From NCBI GenBank assembly GCA_965231925.1, contig OZ246894.1, forward strand, positions 4,278,001-4,342,000: a stretch of DNA of 64,000 bases, read 5' to 3'. Shown piece by piece: positions 1-9,333 of the stretch. The notes beneath the pieces were generated by a model that worked only from the letters and a program-made list of their open reading frames with translations, searched no databases and had not been told where the DNA came from. The translations under genes and the position numbers were made by a program. Position 1 is the first letter of the stretch; every line of letters starts with the position of its first letter. Source of the stretch: Poriferisodalis sp965231925. GTDB taxonomy: Bacteria > Actinomycetota > Acidimicrobiia > Acidimicrobiales > Poriferisodalaceae.

Positions 1-625
1 CGGCGATGACGATGTCGGCCTGGCGGGTGTAAGCGCCCAGATCGGCCACGCCGGTGTGCACGACGGTCACGGCCGCGTTGGCGACCGGTCGCTTCAGCGC
101 CATCAGCAGCGCCATCGGGCGGCCGATCGTGAGGCCGCGGCCCACGACGACCACGTGACGACCCTCCACCGGCACGCCGTAGTGCTCGAGCATGACCTGG
201 ATGCCACGGGGCGTACAGGGCAGCGGACCGTCCACGCCCATCACGAGCCGGCCCAGATTCACCGGGTGCAAGCCGTCGGCGTCCTTGTCGGGGTCGATGG
301 CCAGCAGTGCCGCTTCCTCGTTGAGCTGGCGCGGCAGCGGCAGTTGGACGATGTAGGCGTGCACTGCGGGGTCGGCGTTGAAGCGCTCGATGACCGCATC
401 CAGTTCAGCCTGGGTGATGTCGGCGGAAAGCTCTTCGTGAATCGAGGAAATGCCCACTTCGCTGCAGTCACGGATCTTGGCGCCCACATAGCTGTGCGAC
501 GCCGGATCGTCACCGACGAGGATCGTGCCGAGCCCCGGCGCCAGGCCCTCCTGGGCAATCCGGATTCGAAGGTCGTCCTTGATCTGTTCGGCCAGCGCCT
601 GGCCGTCCAAAAGCACCGCAGTCAC
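1..625 (-). CDS. folD: FolD, methylene-THF dehydrogenase/cyclohydrolase (C-terminus outside window)
   Basis: Cytoplasmic bifunctional enzyme that interconverts 5,10-methylene-, methenyl- and 10-formyl-tetrahydrofolate with NADP. The first 208 codons are present. Visible are SYVGAKIRDCSEVG with the catalytic lysine near residue 50, the folate-site motif VQLPLP, and the Rossmann segment VVGRGLTIGRP. The start is GTG at 625; an in-frame TGA lies three codons upstream, so the only alternative is a GTG three codons further in. The gene runs off the left edge, so about 75 residues of the usual length near 285 are missing. It follows the flavoprotein gene by about 40 nt and may be co-transcribed with it. 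Confidence 0.95.
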   Translation of the reverse strand, partial: MTAVLLDGQALAEQIKDDLRIRIAQEGLAPGLGTILVGDDPASHSYVGAKIRDCSEVGISSIHEELSADITQAELDAVIERFNADPAVHAYIVQLPLPRQLNEEAALLAIDPDKDADGLHPVNLGRLVMGVDGPLPCTPRGIQVMLEHYGVPVEGRHVVVVGRGLTIGRPMALLMALKRPVANAAVTVVHTGVADLGAYTRQADIVIA

Positions 626-665
626 GGGAGGTCACCGTAGTGGCGCTGCGCTGGGACTCTTGCCC

Positions 666-1946
666 TCAAGCGTCGTCAGTCGAGGTTGACTCAGCCGCAG
701 CAGCCCTGCGGGAGGCAGAAGTACGAGCGGTGCGGCGCTGATGCAGGCGTCGCAGCGCGGGCGAGGCGGCGGCGAGGGTGCGGTCGGCGGCAGCGAGGAC
801 CCGCCCCGCCGTGCCGGGTGTCTCATTGTCGATGAGGTTGCCCATCACCTGCAAGGTGAGGCGGGCGATGGCGTCGGTGCCGACCGCCATTCGCAGGCCT
901 GCACGCAGGATGCGCGGATGGCCGATGAGGAACGAGAACCGCCGGCCGGTGCGCAGGAACGCATCGAACTTCTCGGCGACGATGCGGTCATAGGAGTCCG
1001 CAACGGCGGTCGGGTCCTGCGCGAACAGGTCGGCGACGAGGATGCCGGTCTCGAGGCCGTAGTCGATGCCCTCGCCGTTCATCGGGTTGATCAGCCCTGC
1101 TGCGTCGCCGATGGCCACCCATCCGGGGCCGTGGCGTTTGGTGGCGCTCATCGGCAGACGCCACGCACGCGGGCGTTCGAGGTAGGGGCCGAGCTGCCAG
1201 CTCTCGGCCACCAGGTCCCGGTAGCTGTCGCAGAGCCGGTTCAGGTTCAGATTCGCGAAGCCCTTCATGGTGTTGAGGGCCCCGACGCCGATATTGACTG
1301 TGCCGTCGCCGGCGGGGAACAGCCAGCCGTAGCCGGGCACCGCGGTGCCCTCGGAGTCACTCAACGTCAAGCAGGCTTCGAGGTACTCCTCGGCGTGGCG
1401 AGGCGTCTCGGCATAGGTGCGGATGGCGAGGCCGAACGGCTCTTGGGGATCCCGCAGCGCGCCGAGCATGCGGGCGGCCTGGCCCTGGGCACCGGCGGCC
1501 AGCACCACGAGATCGGCAGTCCAGCGCTCGCCGCCGGCGATGACCCCCACCGCTGCGCCGTCTTCGAGGATCGGCATCGCCTCGGTGCCGAAGCAGAGCT
1601 CGGCTCCCGCAGAAGCAGCACCGTCGCACAGCGCGCTGTCCAGCCGGCGCCGGGGCCACACCGCCCCGTAGGGCCCGAACTGCCCGTTCGCCGGCCACTC
1701 GAGCTCGCGAACCTGCCGTCCGGCGATCATCCGCAGCCCGGCAATGCGGTGCGCCTCGTCGAGCGAGACGCCGAGCTCGTCGAGCGCTGCGACCGCGCGG
1801 GGCGTCAGGCCGTCGCCGCAGACCTTGTCGCGTCCGGCGGGGGCCTTCTCGAACGCCGTCACCTTGATGCCCGCACCCGCGGCTCGCATGGCCGCCGCCG
1901 CGCCGGCGGGACCGGCCCCGATCACGATCATGTCCCGGTGCGGCAC
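666..1946 (-). CDS. Geranylgeranyl-reductase-family FAD oxidoreductase
   Basis: FAD-dependent enzyme of the geranylgeranyl reductase family, which reduces isoprenoid double bonds (for example in menaquinone or lipid side chains). The N-terminus has the dinucleotide-binding motif GAGPAG at residues 10-15, followed by the KVCGDGLTPRA segment typical of the family. The second FAD motif, GDAAGLINPMNGEGI, lies about two thirds along. The length of 426 aa is normal. The start is GTG at 1946; an ATG five codons downstream (1931) is equally possible. The last 30 residues are rich in Arg, Ala and Ser and look disordered. The exact substrate cannot be read from the sequence. Confidence 0.85.
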   Translation of the reverse strand: MPHRDMIVIGAGPAGAAAAMRAAGAGIKVTAFEKAPAGRDKVCGDGLTPRAVAALDELGVSLDEAHRIAGLRMIAGRQVRELEWPANGQFGPYGAVWPRRRLDSALCDGAASAGAELCFGTEAMPILEDGAAVGVIAGGERWTADLVVLAAGAQGQAARMLGALRDPQEPFGLAIRTYAETPRHAEEYLEACLTLSDSEGTAVPGYGWLFPAGDGTVNIGVGALNTMKGFANLNLNRLCDSYRDLVAESWQLGPYLERPRAWRLPMSATKRHGPGWVAIGDAAGLINPMNGEGIDYGLETGILVADLFAQDPTAVADSYDRIVAEKFDAFLRTGRRFSFLIGHPRILRAGLRMAVGTDAIARLTLQVMGNLIDNETPGTAGRVLAAADRTLAAASPALRRLHQRRTARTSASRRAAAAESTSTDDA

Positions 1947-2048
1947 TGCTACAGCCTGCCGATCCCGACGCCGGATCGCTCAGACCGCTGGGGCGGATAT
2001 GCGACCCGCACCTCGACAGGCTCTCGGAACGGCACCTAACTTGCAGCC

Positions 2049-3686
2049 ATGACCGAGACGCTGACGGGCACCGACCGCTCCGCCGGCATCAGCTACGACG
2101 AGCTGTTCGACGATGACACCCATCCCGTGTCGGAGGTCCTGCGTCGGGTCGGGCCCTACCCGCCGGGCAACACACGTGTGCCTGCCCGCGTGTACTACGC
2201 ACAGGATGTGCACGACGTCGAAGTCGAGCAGCTCTGGGGCCGCGTGTGGCAACTCGCCTGCCTGGAGGAGGAGATTCCCGACGTCGGCGACTACCACGTC
2301 TATGACATCGCCCACCTGTCTTTTCTCGTCGTTCGCACCGCCCCCGACGAGATCAAGGCCTATCGCAACGCCTGCCTGCACCGGGGCCGAAAGCTGCGCG
2401 AGCACCACGGGCGCGCCGCTTCCAGCCTGCGCTGCCCGTTCCACGGCTGGTGCTGGGAATTGAATGGCTCGATGCGAGAGATCCCCTGCCAGTGGGACTT
2501 CCCCGAAGTGGACATGGCCGACTACGGGTTGCCCGAAGCCCTGGTCAGCACCTGGCACGGGTTCGTCTTCATCAACCCGGACCGCAGCGCAACGCCGCTG
2601 GCCGACTACTTGGGCGACCTCGCCGACCACTTCTCCTTCGTGCCCTTCGAGCGCCGGTACAAGGCGGCGCACGTTTCCAAGCTCATGCCGATGAATTGGA
2701 AGACCTGCCAAGAGGCGTTCATGGAGAGCTACCACGTGGTGGCGACGCACCCGACGCTGATGGAATCGCTCGGGGACGCGAACAGCCGCTACGACGTCTT
2801 CGGCAACTACAGCCGAGCGATGACCGCGACAGGCGTACCCAGCCCGCATCTCGAGAGGCAGCCTCGATACGAGCGCGTCGACGACGGCAAGGAGTACGGC
2901 CGCTGGCGGCACCCCATGAGCGGCCACATCTACGAGCGCGACAGCGATGGGCGCGTAGCGGTCACCGACCTCGACGGCGACGTCAGCACATTCGACGGCG
3001 ACGGCAACCACATCGCCGGCGAACAGACCCAGGCCGACCCGCACTTGTGCAAATGGATCGGCGGCCCGCTGCCGCCGGGCCTCGAAGAGATGCCGCTGAT
3101 GACGCCCCATCCCCCGCCCGAGGTGACGAACGTGCGGGGATGGCTGGCGGACCGCAAGCGGGCCCAGGTGCGACGGCAAATGGGGGACGCCATCGACGTC
3201 GAAGCTGTCAGCGACGCCGAGCTGATCGACTCGATCTTCTTTTCGGTGTTCCCGAATTGGTCGCCCTGGGGCTGCTTCAGCCCGATCATGTACCGGTTCC
3301 GGCCGAATGGCGACAACCCCCAGGAGTGCATCTTCGAAGTGATGCTGTTCCCCCTGGCCCCGCCCGATCCTGACGATCGTCCGGCGCCGGCAAAGGTGCG
3401 CCACCTCGGTTTCGACGACGACTGGACCCGGGCACCCGAGCTGGGGCCGCTTGCGAAGATCTTCCAGCAGGACTCGCTCAACCTGCCGCTGGTGCAGCAA
3501 GGGCTGCGAGCCCAAGAGCAGCAAGAGGTGATCTTCGCCTCCTACCAGGAAACCAAGATCCGGCACTTCTACGAGCACTACTTCGCATCGCTGGAGCCGA
3601 GACTTGGCCGCTCGACGGGTGCGGTTGCCGGGCCTTCAGAGACCGCCGTGGGCGTGGGCACACGAGGGAACGGCAGCCCCGACTGA
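2049..3686 (+). CDS. Rieske non-heme iron oxygenase, large (alpha) subunit
   Basis: Likely catalytic subunit of an aromatic-ring-hydroxylating or demethylating oxygenase. The Rieske [2Fe-2S] centre is clear: C109-x-H111 and C129-x2-H132 within CLHRG and CPFHGW. The mononuclear iron site lies in MNWKTCQEAFMESYHVVATHP, with His229 and His234. The length of 545 aa is longer than the usual 430-460; the extra sequence lies mainly between the iron site and the C-terminal part and includes an Asp/Gly-rich stretch near residue 300. No beta subunit, ferredoxin or reductase is adjacent, so electron-transfer partners must be elsewhere. The gene is divergent from the flavoprotein gene, with about 100 nt between them. 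Confidence 0.9.
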   Translation: MTETLTGTDRSAGISYDELFDDDTHPVSEVLRRVGPYPPGNTRVPARVYYAQDVHDVEVEQLWGRVWQLACLEEEIPDVGDYHVYDIAHLSFLVVRTAPDEIKAYRNACLHRGRKLREHHGRAASSLRCPFHGWCWELNGSMREIPCQWDFPEVDMADYGLPEALVSTWHGFVFINPDRSATPLADYLGDLADHFSFVPFERRYKAAHVSKLMPMNWKTCQEAFMESYHVVATHPTLMESLGDANSRYDVFGNYSRAMTATGVPSPHLERQPRYERVDDGKEYGRWRHPMSGHIYERDSDGRVAVTDLDGDVSTFDGDGNHIAGEQTQADPHLCKWIGGPLPPGLEEMPLMTPHPPPEVTNVRGWLADRKRAQVRRQMGDAIDVEAVSDAELIDSIFFSVFPNWSPWGCFSPIMYRFRPNGDNPQECIFEVMLFPLAPPDPDDRPAPAKVRHLGFDDDWTRAPELGPLAKIFQQDSLNLPLVQQGLRAQEQQEVIFASYQETKIRHFYEHYFASLEPRLGRSTGAVAGPSETAVGVGTRGNGSPD

Positions 3687-3702
3687 GCAGTCAGCGACGG
3701 GC

Positions 3703-4245
3703 TCAGCCGTTCTGGGCGGCCAGCCAGCTGGCTGTGGCCTTGGCCATCTTCGAACCGTCGTAGCCGATGCGCTGCGTCGGCTCCACCTCGAGGATCACCC
3801 GGCGGGGCGAGTCCAGGAACGACACGAGTGCGGCTTGTCCTGCTTCGTCGCCGGGGCTGAGCGCGGCAGCCAGAGCGGGATAGAACCAAGCCTTGGTCTC
3901 GGCGTCGTCACGCACCGTGCACGTGCCCTTCCAGGTGATCGCCTTGCTGCGCGGCATCGGTGAGCCGGTGCTGGTGACCACGATGCACACCCGTGGATCA
4001 CGTCGCACGGCGCTGATCCGCGCCCGCTGGCTCGACGCTGTCAACCAGAAGCGACCGTCCCGCCAGACGTACGACATGATGACGCCGACCGGCCAGCCCT
4101 CACGGTTCGCCCAGATGAAGGTGCACTCGTTGTGCGCCAGCAGGAGCTGCTCCTCCACGTTGGCGTCGAGGTCGTACACCGTGACGTCTTCGTAGTTCTC
4201 CTCGGGATGGACTTGCGGCGACCGCTCCGATGACTGCTCCGGCAC
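3703..4245 (-). CDS. PPOX/split-barrel flavin-binding-fold protein
   Basis: Protein of 180 aa with the pyridoxamine-phosphate-oxidase-like split beta-barrel. The pattern in ECTFIWANREGWPVGVIMSYVWRDGRFWLTASSQRARISAVRRDPRVCIVV is typical: an incoming strand, a G/W turn, then a basic RRDPRV loop that in relatives contacts FMN or F420 phosphate. Family members use FMN, F420 or heme, and the cofactor cannot be decided here. The start is GTG at 4245. It is convergent with the Rieske gene (16 nt between stops) and divergent from the DUF1330 gene. Confidence 0.75.
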   Translation of the reverse strand: MPEQSSERSPQVHPEENYEDVTVYDLDANVEEQLLLAHNECTFIWANREGWPVGVIMSYVWRDGRFWLTASSQRARISAVRRDPRVCIVVTSTGSPMPRSKAITWKGTCTVRDDAETKAWFYPALAAALSPGDEAGQAALVSFLDSPRRVILEVEPTQRIGYDGSKMAKATASWLAAQNG

Positions 4246-4383
4246 GACGTGACTCCGCTCGGCAGCCGCGTCAGCGGCCGGCGCTCGCGCTGGCCTCGGC
4301 GGCCTCGCGGCGAGGTGCTTCGTTCATGGGTCTCACCGTAGCCACGCCTCGCAGCGCTACAGATGGCCTGCTAGACCGGGCCG

Positions 4384-4671
4384 ATGCCTGCTTACCTCAT
4401 TGCGAACTACGACGTCGTCGATCCCGACAAGTACAAGGACTACCAGCGCAACGCGGCGCCCATCATGGCGGGCGGCGGCAAGCTCTTGGTACTCGACCCG
4501 GCATCGGTCCTCAAGGAGGGCGGCGCCGGCGCGCAGACGGTGGTCATCGAGTACCCCACCATGGAAGCCGCACAAGCTGCGTACGAATCCGACGACTACC
4601 AAGCCGTCGTGGGCATTCGCTTGGCGGCGACCACCAACGGCCGCGCCGTGCTTGCCAACGGCATGGGCTGA
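4384..4671 (+). CDS. DUF1330 family protein
   Basis: Small protein of 95 aa matching the DUF1330 dimeric alpha/beta-barrel family: it begins MPAYLIANYDVVDPDKYKDY and contains the conserved segment VVIEYPTMEAAQAAYESDDYQA. The biochemical function of the family is not established. It stands alone between two minus-strand genes and ends 34 nt from the convergent P450 stop. Confidence 0.85.
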   Translation: MPAYLIANYDVVDPDKYKDYQRNAAPIMAGGGKLLVLDPASVLKEGGAGAQTVVIEYPTMEAAQAAYESDDYQAVVGIRLAATTNGRAVLANGMG

Positions 4672-4705
4672 TCCGCACTGGATCCCTGCGGTTCGGGTGC
4701 TGCCC

Positions 4706-6064
4706 TCAGGCAGCCGTCAGGCACACATCGAGCCGCTCGAGTCCGCGCAGCATGAAGCTGGGGTGGTACTCGAAGATGTTGCTGGCCGCCAATTCGAACG
4801 AGGACAGGCGGCGAGCTAGCTCCTCGAGGACCACCTTGCCTTCGAGTCGTGACAGCGCGGCGCCGACGCAGAAGTGGATGCCCCGGCCGAACGCCAAGTG
4901 ATTGGTGGCCCCGTCACGCTCGGGGCAGAACGATTCGGGATCGTCAAAGACCGTCGGGTCGCGGTTGGCGGCGGCATACATCACCACCACTCTCGAGCCG
5001 GCCGGGATGTCGGCCCCTGCGATGGTCACGTCTCGACGAGCTACCCGGAACATGCCTTGCGTCGGCGTCGACAACCGCAGGGATTCCTCGACGATCGAAC
5101 GGGCCCGCTCCGTATCGCCGCGCAGCGCCTGCCACTCGGCAGGGTTCTCGCCCAGCAGGCGCATCATCTCGGTGAGCATCTTCGTCGTCGTCTCGTTGCC
5201 CGCCACCAGCAGTTGCTGAATGATGCTGAGCATCTCAGCCATCGTCAGCGGAGCGTCGGAGACGTCCTCGTCCCCAATTCCGTCGGATTCGCGGTCGATC
5301 CGGGCGTTAAGCAGGTTCGTCAACAGGTCGTCCTGCGGTGCCAAGCGGCGAGTCTCAAGTTGGCTTGCGAAGTACTTCTGGTACTCGATCACCTCGCGTT
5401 CGGCCTCAACGCGCTGCTCGATGCTGATGTCGGTGCCGATGCCCGCAATGGAGGCGTCGCTCCAACGCTTGAAGTCGGCCAGGCGGTCATCGGGGACATT
5501 CAGTGCTCTCGCGATGACGGTCACTGGCAACGGCACAGCGAATGATTGGACGAAGTCGAGCGGGGCGCCGTCGACAGTTCTTGCCAGCATCTCGTCGATC
5601 AGGCCGACGGCGACTTCGCGGATCGTCGGCTCGAGATCTGCAATCACCTTGGGTGTGAATGCCTTGCTGATCAGGCGGCGGAAACGGGTATGTGCCGGAG
5701 GATCGGCGGTCAACAGGGTTCTGACCTGCGGGTAGCCGCCTTCGCTTCGGTACAGGTCAATGAGGCGCTGCGCCAGTTCAGAGCTCACATGCCCGCTGGT
5801 GTCGAATTCGGACGAGAACGTGTCGGGGTCGCGCACCACTTCGACCACATCGTCGTAACGAGTGATCAAGTACAACGGCGCGCCCGGCAAAGCCGCCTCG
5901 AAGACCGGGGCTTCCTCACGCATCTTGGCGTAGTAAGCGTGCGGGCACTGCTGAACCGCAGGGTCGAAGAGCCCGAAGTCTCCCAGGTCGATGTCGGGTT
6001 CGTCGTCGGGCCCGCGAGGGCCAGCGCCTTCCAGCTGAACTTCCTCAGCGGGCATTCCGGCCAT
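4706..6064 (-). CDS. Cytochrome P450
   Basis: Soluble bacterial cytochrome P450 of 452 aa. The heme-ligand loop FGRGIHFCVG puts the proximal cysteine near residue 399. The I-helix oxygen-activation motif reads VAGNETTTK, and the K-helix ExxR is in EESLRL. There is no transmembrane anchor, as expected for bacterial class I enzymes that need a ferredoxin and a reductase; neither is encoded nearby. The start is ATG at 6064 (MAGMPAEE), with an alternative ATG three codons in. The 5' end overlaps the stop of the upstream membrane-protein gene by 20 nt, so the two are probably co-transcribed. The substrate is unknown. Confidence 0.93.
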   Translation of the reverse strand: MAGMPAEEVQLEGAGPRGPDDEPDIDLGDFGLFDPAVQQCPHAYYAKMREEAPVFEAALPGAPLYLITRYDDVVEVVRDPDTFSSEFDTSGHVSSELAQRLIDLYRSEGGYPQVRTLLTADPPAHTRFRRLISKAFTPKVIADLEPTIREVAVGLIDEMLARTVDGAPLDFVQSFAVPLPVTVIARALNVPDDRLADFKRWSDASIAGIGTDISIEQRVEAEREVIEYQKYFASQLETRRLAPQDDLLTNLLNARIDRESDGIGDEDVSDAPLTMAEMLSIIQQLLVAGNETTTKMLTEMMRLLGENPAEWQALRGDTERARSIVEESLRLSTPTQGMFRVARRDVTIAGADIPAGSRVVVMYAAANRDPTVFDDPESFCPERDGATNHLAFGRGIHFCVGAALSRLEGKVVLEELARRLSSFELAASNIFEYHPSFMLRGLERLDVCLTAA

Positions 6065-7112
6065 GTACCGATCCTCTCACCGTGCTCTTGCCCGCCGCTG
6101 CGAGCGGGAGCATCACGAGTTCGTGGGTGAACTCCAGCAGCCGCACGGCGATGGCGAACGCGGCCGCGTCGCCCACTCCGAAGCGCTCGGCCAGCAGGGC
6201 CGCCACCACGACCTCGCGCACGCCGAGCCCTGCTGGCGTGATGCCGACCATCCCGACGACGATTCCTGCGGCGGTTGCCCCCGAAATCAGCCAGATGTCG
6301 TCGGCACCGGCGACAAGCAGCGACCCTGCGAGCAGCACCGCTGCCATGAGACGTTGCGCCACGGCCAACCCGTAGACGAATGTTGCCCGCCACACAGCCG
6401 CCCGCTCTGCGCTGAGCGCGTCGGGGTGAATCAGCCCTGAGATCCGCCGCAGAATGACCGTGCGCCGCATGAGCCCGTCGATGCGGCGCCACCACGCCCC
6501 CGCACCCGCCAGTGTCCACGGCAGCGTCGCGAGGCCGCCTGCCGCGCCCAGGCCGATCACGATGCGGGCGAACCAGCCCCCGGCGGTTCCCAGCCAATCG
6601 GCTGGCGCCCACAGGGCCGCGAACACTGCCGACCAGCCGACCAGCGTGGCAGTCTCGACGACCACCGACGCCCCGGCGGCGGCTCGCTTCACGCCCAGCG
6701 GGGCAGCGAGGCCGGCTCGGACGACGATGGGCACCAGCCCGGTGGGCAGGTAGCGCGTTGCCTGGGACAGCATCCAGATGCGCAGCGCCGGGCGCTGCGC
6801 CAGCGGCGTGCCGTAGCCACCGATGAGCTCTCGCCATCCGAGTGCCAGGCACCATGTCGCGGTCATCGACACCACCACGGCCGCCACCAGCCCAACGGCG
6901 TCGACCCGAAGATCGATCTGGCGCAGGTCATCCCAGTAGCGGACGGCGAGCCAGACGATCACCGCCGCAGTTGTCAGCCCGACCGCCCACCGCACCGCAG
7001 TGCCGGATCGCCCTCGCTCGCCGGTGCCGCCGTCCGAGCCCGTCACGACAGCGCCGACTCGCCGCCGCTCATCGGCCGCCCCGCCAGCATCCCGCCGAGC
7101 GTACCGGTGCAT
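6045..7112 (-). CDS. Lysylphosphatidylglycerol-synthase-TM/UPF0104-like membrane protein
   Basis: Integral membrane protein of about 355 aa with roughly eight hydrophobic segments. It carries the family signature ITPAGLGVREVVVAALLAERFG near the C-terminus, as in the flippase-like domain of MprF and in UPF0104 proteins. These are thought to move or modify lipids. I chose the ATG at 7112 because it sits 42 nt from the divergent glycosyltransferase start; the open frame upstream of it is antisense to that gene. A start further in, just before the first membrane segment (AVGLTTAAVIVWLAV), is possible. Coupling to the P450 may only be transcriptional. Confidence 0.75.
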   Translation of the reverse strand: MHRYARRDAGGAADERRRVGAVVTGSDGGTGERGRSGTAVRWAVGLTTAAVIVWLAVRYWDDLRQIDLRVDAVGLVAAVVVSMTATWCLALGWRELIGGYGTPLAQRPALRIWMLSQATRYLPTGLVPIVVRAGLAAPLGVKRAAAGASVVVETATLVGWSAVFAALWAPADWLGTAGGWFARIVIGLGAAGGLATLPWTLAGAGAWWRRIDGLMRRTVILRRISGLIHPDALSAERAAVWRATFVYGLAVAQRLMAAVLLAGSLLVAGADDIWLISGATAAGIVVGMVGITPAGLGVREVVVAALLAERFGVGDAAAFAIAVRLLEFTHELVMLPLAAAGKSTVRGSVHGRNAR

Positions 7113-7154
7113 ATTCGGGCGGTTCGAGCGCAGGGCTGCTGCGAGACTGGGGCT

Positions 7155-8366
7155 GTGCGAGTGGTGCTGGTGGCGCCGGGGTTCCCGACCTCGTTGGATG
7201 ATCATCACAAGCCGTTCCTGGCCGACCACGCACAAGCGCTTGCCGCAGCGGGCGCGGATGTGACGGTGGTGTGTCCCGCTCATCCCGACGCGCCACGCCG
7301 CCGTGACGTCGACGGCATTGAGGTGCGTCGGGTTCGGTTCGCTCCTGCGCGCATCGAAGCCCGGGTGGCACTGGGCGAGAGCTACCGGGTGTTCTCGGGC
7401 CTGGCGGCGCTGTGGGTCATCCCGATGATCGCCAGGCTCACGCTGGCCGCGGCCCGCCAGGCGCGCAACCGTGTCGCTGAGGATGCCGCCGTCATACATG
7501 GCCACTGGTGGTTCCCGTGCGGGCTCGTGGCTGTTGGCGCCGCCATGGCGGCCGGGCGGCCCGTCGGCAGCGTCGTGCAGGTCCACGGTTCCGATGCCGC
7601 GGTCACCACCAACGCAGTGCACCGCTGGCTTGCCCGCCGGGTGCTTCGCCGGGCCGGTGCCGTGGTGACCGTGTCAGAGGACTTGCGCGACTGGGCTGCG
7701 TCACTGGTGCCACGTCGTGGCGGCCTGCGCCCGCCGCCGAGTGCTGAGCCCGTAGGTCGGCGCTCCGGCCCGCTGCTGCGGATCGTGTCGATGCCGGTCG
7801 GTGCCGACCGGCTCGGAGCGCCGGTGCCCGCGCCCCCCGACGGACCCGTCGTGGCCGTCGGGCGACTGATGTCCGAGAAAGGCTTCGACGTGCTGATCGA
7901 GGCCGTGGCCCACCTCCCCCTGCCAGAACGGCCCGACGTGGTCATCGTCGGCGACGGCCCCGACCGGACGCTGCTCGCGGCACTGGCCATGCGCCGCGGG
8001 GTGACCGTTCAGTTCGCTGGCGCAGTCGCCCCGGCAGGGATCGGCGAGTGGTACCGACGAGCCCGCCTGGTGTGCGTGCCCAGCCGGCGTGAGGGCTTCG
8101 GCATGGTGGTCGCCGAGGCCCTCGCAGCAGGCCGTGCGGTCGTCGCAACCAGGGTCGGCGCTGCACCGCAATTCATCGCCGATGGCACGAACGGCTACCT
8201 GGTCCGGCCCGACGACGCCAGCGCACTGGCCGAAGCGCTCACCACAGCCCTGCAATCAGATCTTGGCGCGGGCGCCTCCTCAAGCCCAGCGGCGCTCGCA
8301 CCCTTCGGTCCGCAAGCCCACGCTGCCGCGCTGCTCGAGATCTACGCCGAGCTCGGCGGGGGCTAG
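7155..8366 (+). CDS. GT4-family glycosyltransferase
   Basis: Retaining GT-B glycosyltransferase of 403 aa. The N-terminal domain opens VRVVLVAPGFPT and includes a GHWWFPCG segment. The C-terminal nucleotide-sugar domain has VGRLMSEKGFDVLIEA and the E-x7-E signature in REGFGMVVAEALAAGRAVVAT. The GTG at 7155 is the best start because it directly precedes the first beta strand; a longer start at 7107 would add 16 unrelated residues. It is divergent from the flippase-like gene, which suggests a shared role in envelope glycolipids (inference). Its stop overlaps the convergent sucD stop in CTAG. Confidence 0.88.
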   Translation: MRVVLVAPGFPTSLDDHHKPFLADHAQALAAAGADVTVVCPAHPDAPRRRDVDGIEVRRVRFAPARIEARVALGESYRVFSGLAALWVIPMIARLTLAAARQARNRVAEDAAVIHGHWWFPCGLVAVGAAMAAGRPVGSVVQVHGSDAAVTTNAVHRWLARRVLRRAGAVVTVSEDLRDWAASLVPRRGGLRPPPSAEPVGRRSGPLLRIVSMPVGADRLGAPVPAPPDGPVVAVGRLMSEKGFDVLIEAVAHLPLPERPDVVIVGDGPDRTLLAALAMRRGVTVQFAGAVAPAGIGEWYRRARLVCVPSRREGFGMVVAEALAAGRAVVATRVGAAPQFIADGTNGYLVRPDDASALAEALTTALQSDLGAGASSSPAALAPFGPQAHAAALLEIYAELGGG

Positions 8367-9247
8367 ACCTCGGCGACGATCTCCGCCATGAGCTCCCCGG
8401 CCTCGGTCGGGTTCAGCCCGACGCGCACACCGGCGTCGCGCAGCGCGTCCATCTTGGCCGCAGCCGTTCCTTTGCCGCCTGACACGATGGCGCCGGCGTG
8501 GCCCATCTTCTTGCCCGGGGGCGCGGTGACCCCGGCGATGTAGCTCGACACCGGCTTTGACATGTTGTGCTTGATGTACTCGGCGGCCTCTTCCTCGGCC
8601 GAGCCGCCGATCTCGCCGATCATCATCACGGCCTTGGTGTCGGGATCGGCTTCGAACGCTTCGAGGCAGTCGATGAACGATGTGCCCGGCACGGGGTCGC
8701 CGCCGATGCCCACGCAGGTCGTGACGCCGATGTCCTTTTGCTGCAGCTCGTACAGCGCCTGGTAGGTCAGCGTGCCCGACCGGCTCACAATTCCGACGGG
8801 ACCGCCGGACTTGGCGATGTGGCCCGCCGTGATGCCGATGTTGCACTCGCCCGGCGTGATGATGCCCGGGCAGTTCGGCCCCAGCAGCCGGACCCCGGGG
8901 AAGTCGCGCTTCAGCATGTTGAAAAAGCGGGCCTCATCGTGCGCCGGCACGCCCTCGGTGATGCACGCCACGAACTCGATGCCCGCCTCAGCGGCGTCCA
9001 TCACGGCGGAGAACACGCCCGGTGCCGGGATGAAGATGCACGAGGCATTGGCGCCGGTCGCTGCTACTGCCTCGGTGCAGTTGGCAAATACCGGCACGCC
9101 TTCCACGTCGGTGCCCGCCTTGCGGGGATTGGTGCCCGCCACCACGTTGGTGCCGTAGTCGCGGTTCAGCATGCCGTAGTACCGGCCCTGCGAGCCGGTG
9201 AGGCCCTGGTAGACGACCTTGGTGTCGGAGTTGACGAAGATGCTCAC
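8363..9247 (-). CDS. sucD: Succinyl-CoA synthetase alpha subunit
   Basis: ADP/GDP-forming succinate-CoA ligase, alpha subunit, of the TCA cycle. It begins with a CoA-binding Rossmann domain (KVVYQGLTGSQGRYYG). The phosphohistidine loop is GHAGAIVSGGKGTA, and LLGPNCPGIITPGECNIG is typical. Length of 294 aa is normal. The start is GTG at 9247. It lies 86 nt downstream of sucC and is presumably its operon partner. Confidence 0.97.
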   Translation of the reverse strand: MSIFVNSDTKVVYQGLTGSQGRYYGMLNRDYGTNVVAGTNPRKAGTDVEGVPVFANCTEAVAATGANASCIFIPAPGVFSAVMDAAEAGIEFVACITEGVPAHDEARFFNMLKRDFPGVRLLGPNCPGIITPGECNIGITAGHIAKSGGPVGIVSRSGTLTYQALYELQQKDIGVTTCVGIGGDPVPGTSFIDCLEAFEADPDTKAVMMIGEIGGSAEEEAAEYIKHNMSKPVSSYIAGVTAPPGKKMGHAGAIVSGGKGTAAAKMDALRDAGVRVGLNPTEAGELMAEIVAEV

Positions 9248-9333
9248 GTCATGCCCTTGCCGCGACCGTCACGGCCGCATCACGTTGGATTGAACGAATT
9301 GCCCTTCGGGGAATGCTCATCTGAAGCTCCCGT

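Noticed and set aside
1980..3578. A 532-residue open frame antisense to the Rieske oxygenase
   Set aside because: High-GC shadow frame; its sequence has no family pattern, and the plus-strand gene has all Rieske motifs.
7113..7622. N-terminal extension of the flippase-like membrane protein
   Set aside because: It is antisense to the first 150 codons of the glycosyltransferase and has no membrane or family features.
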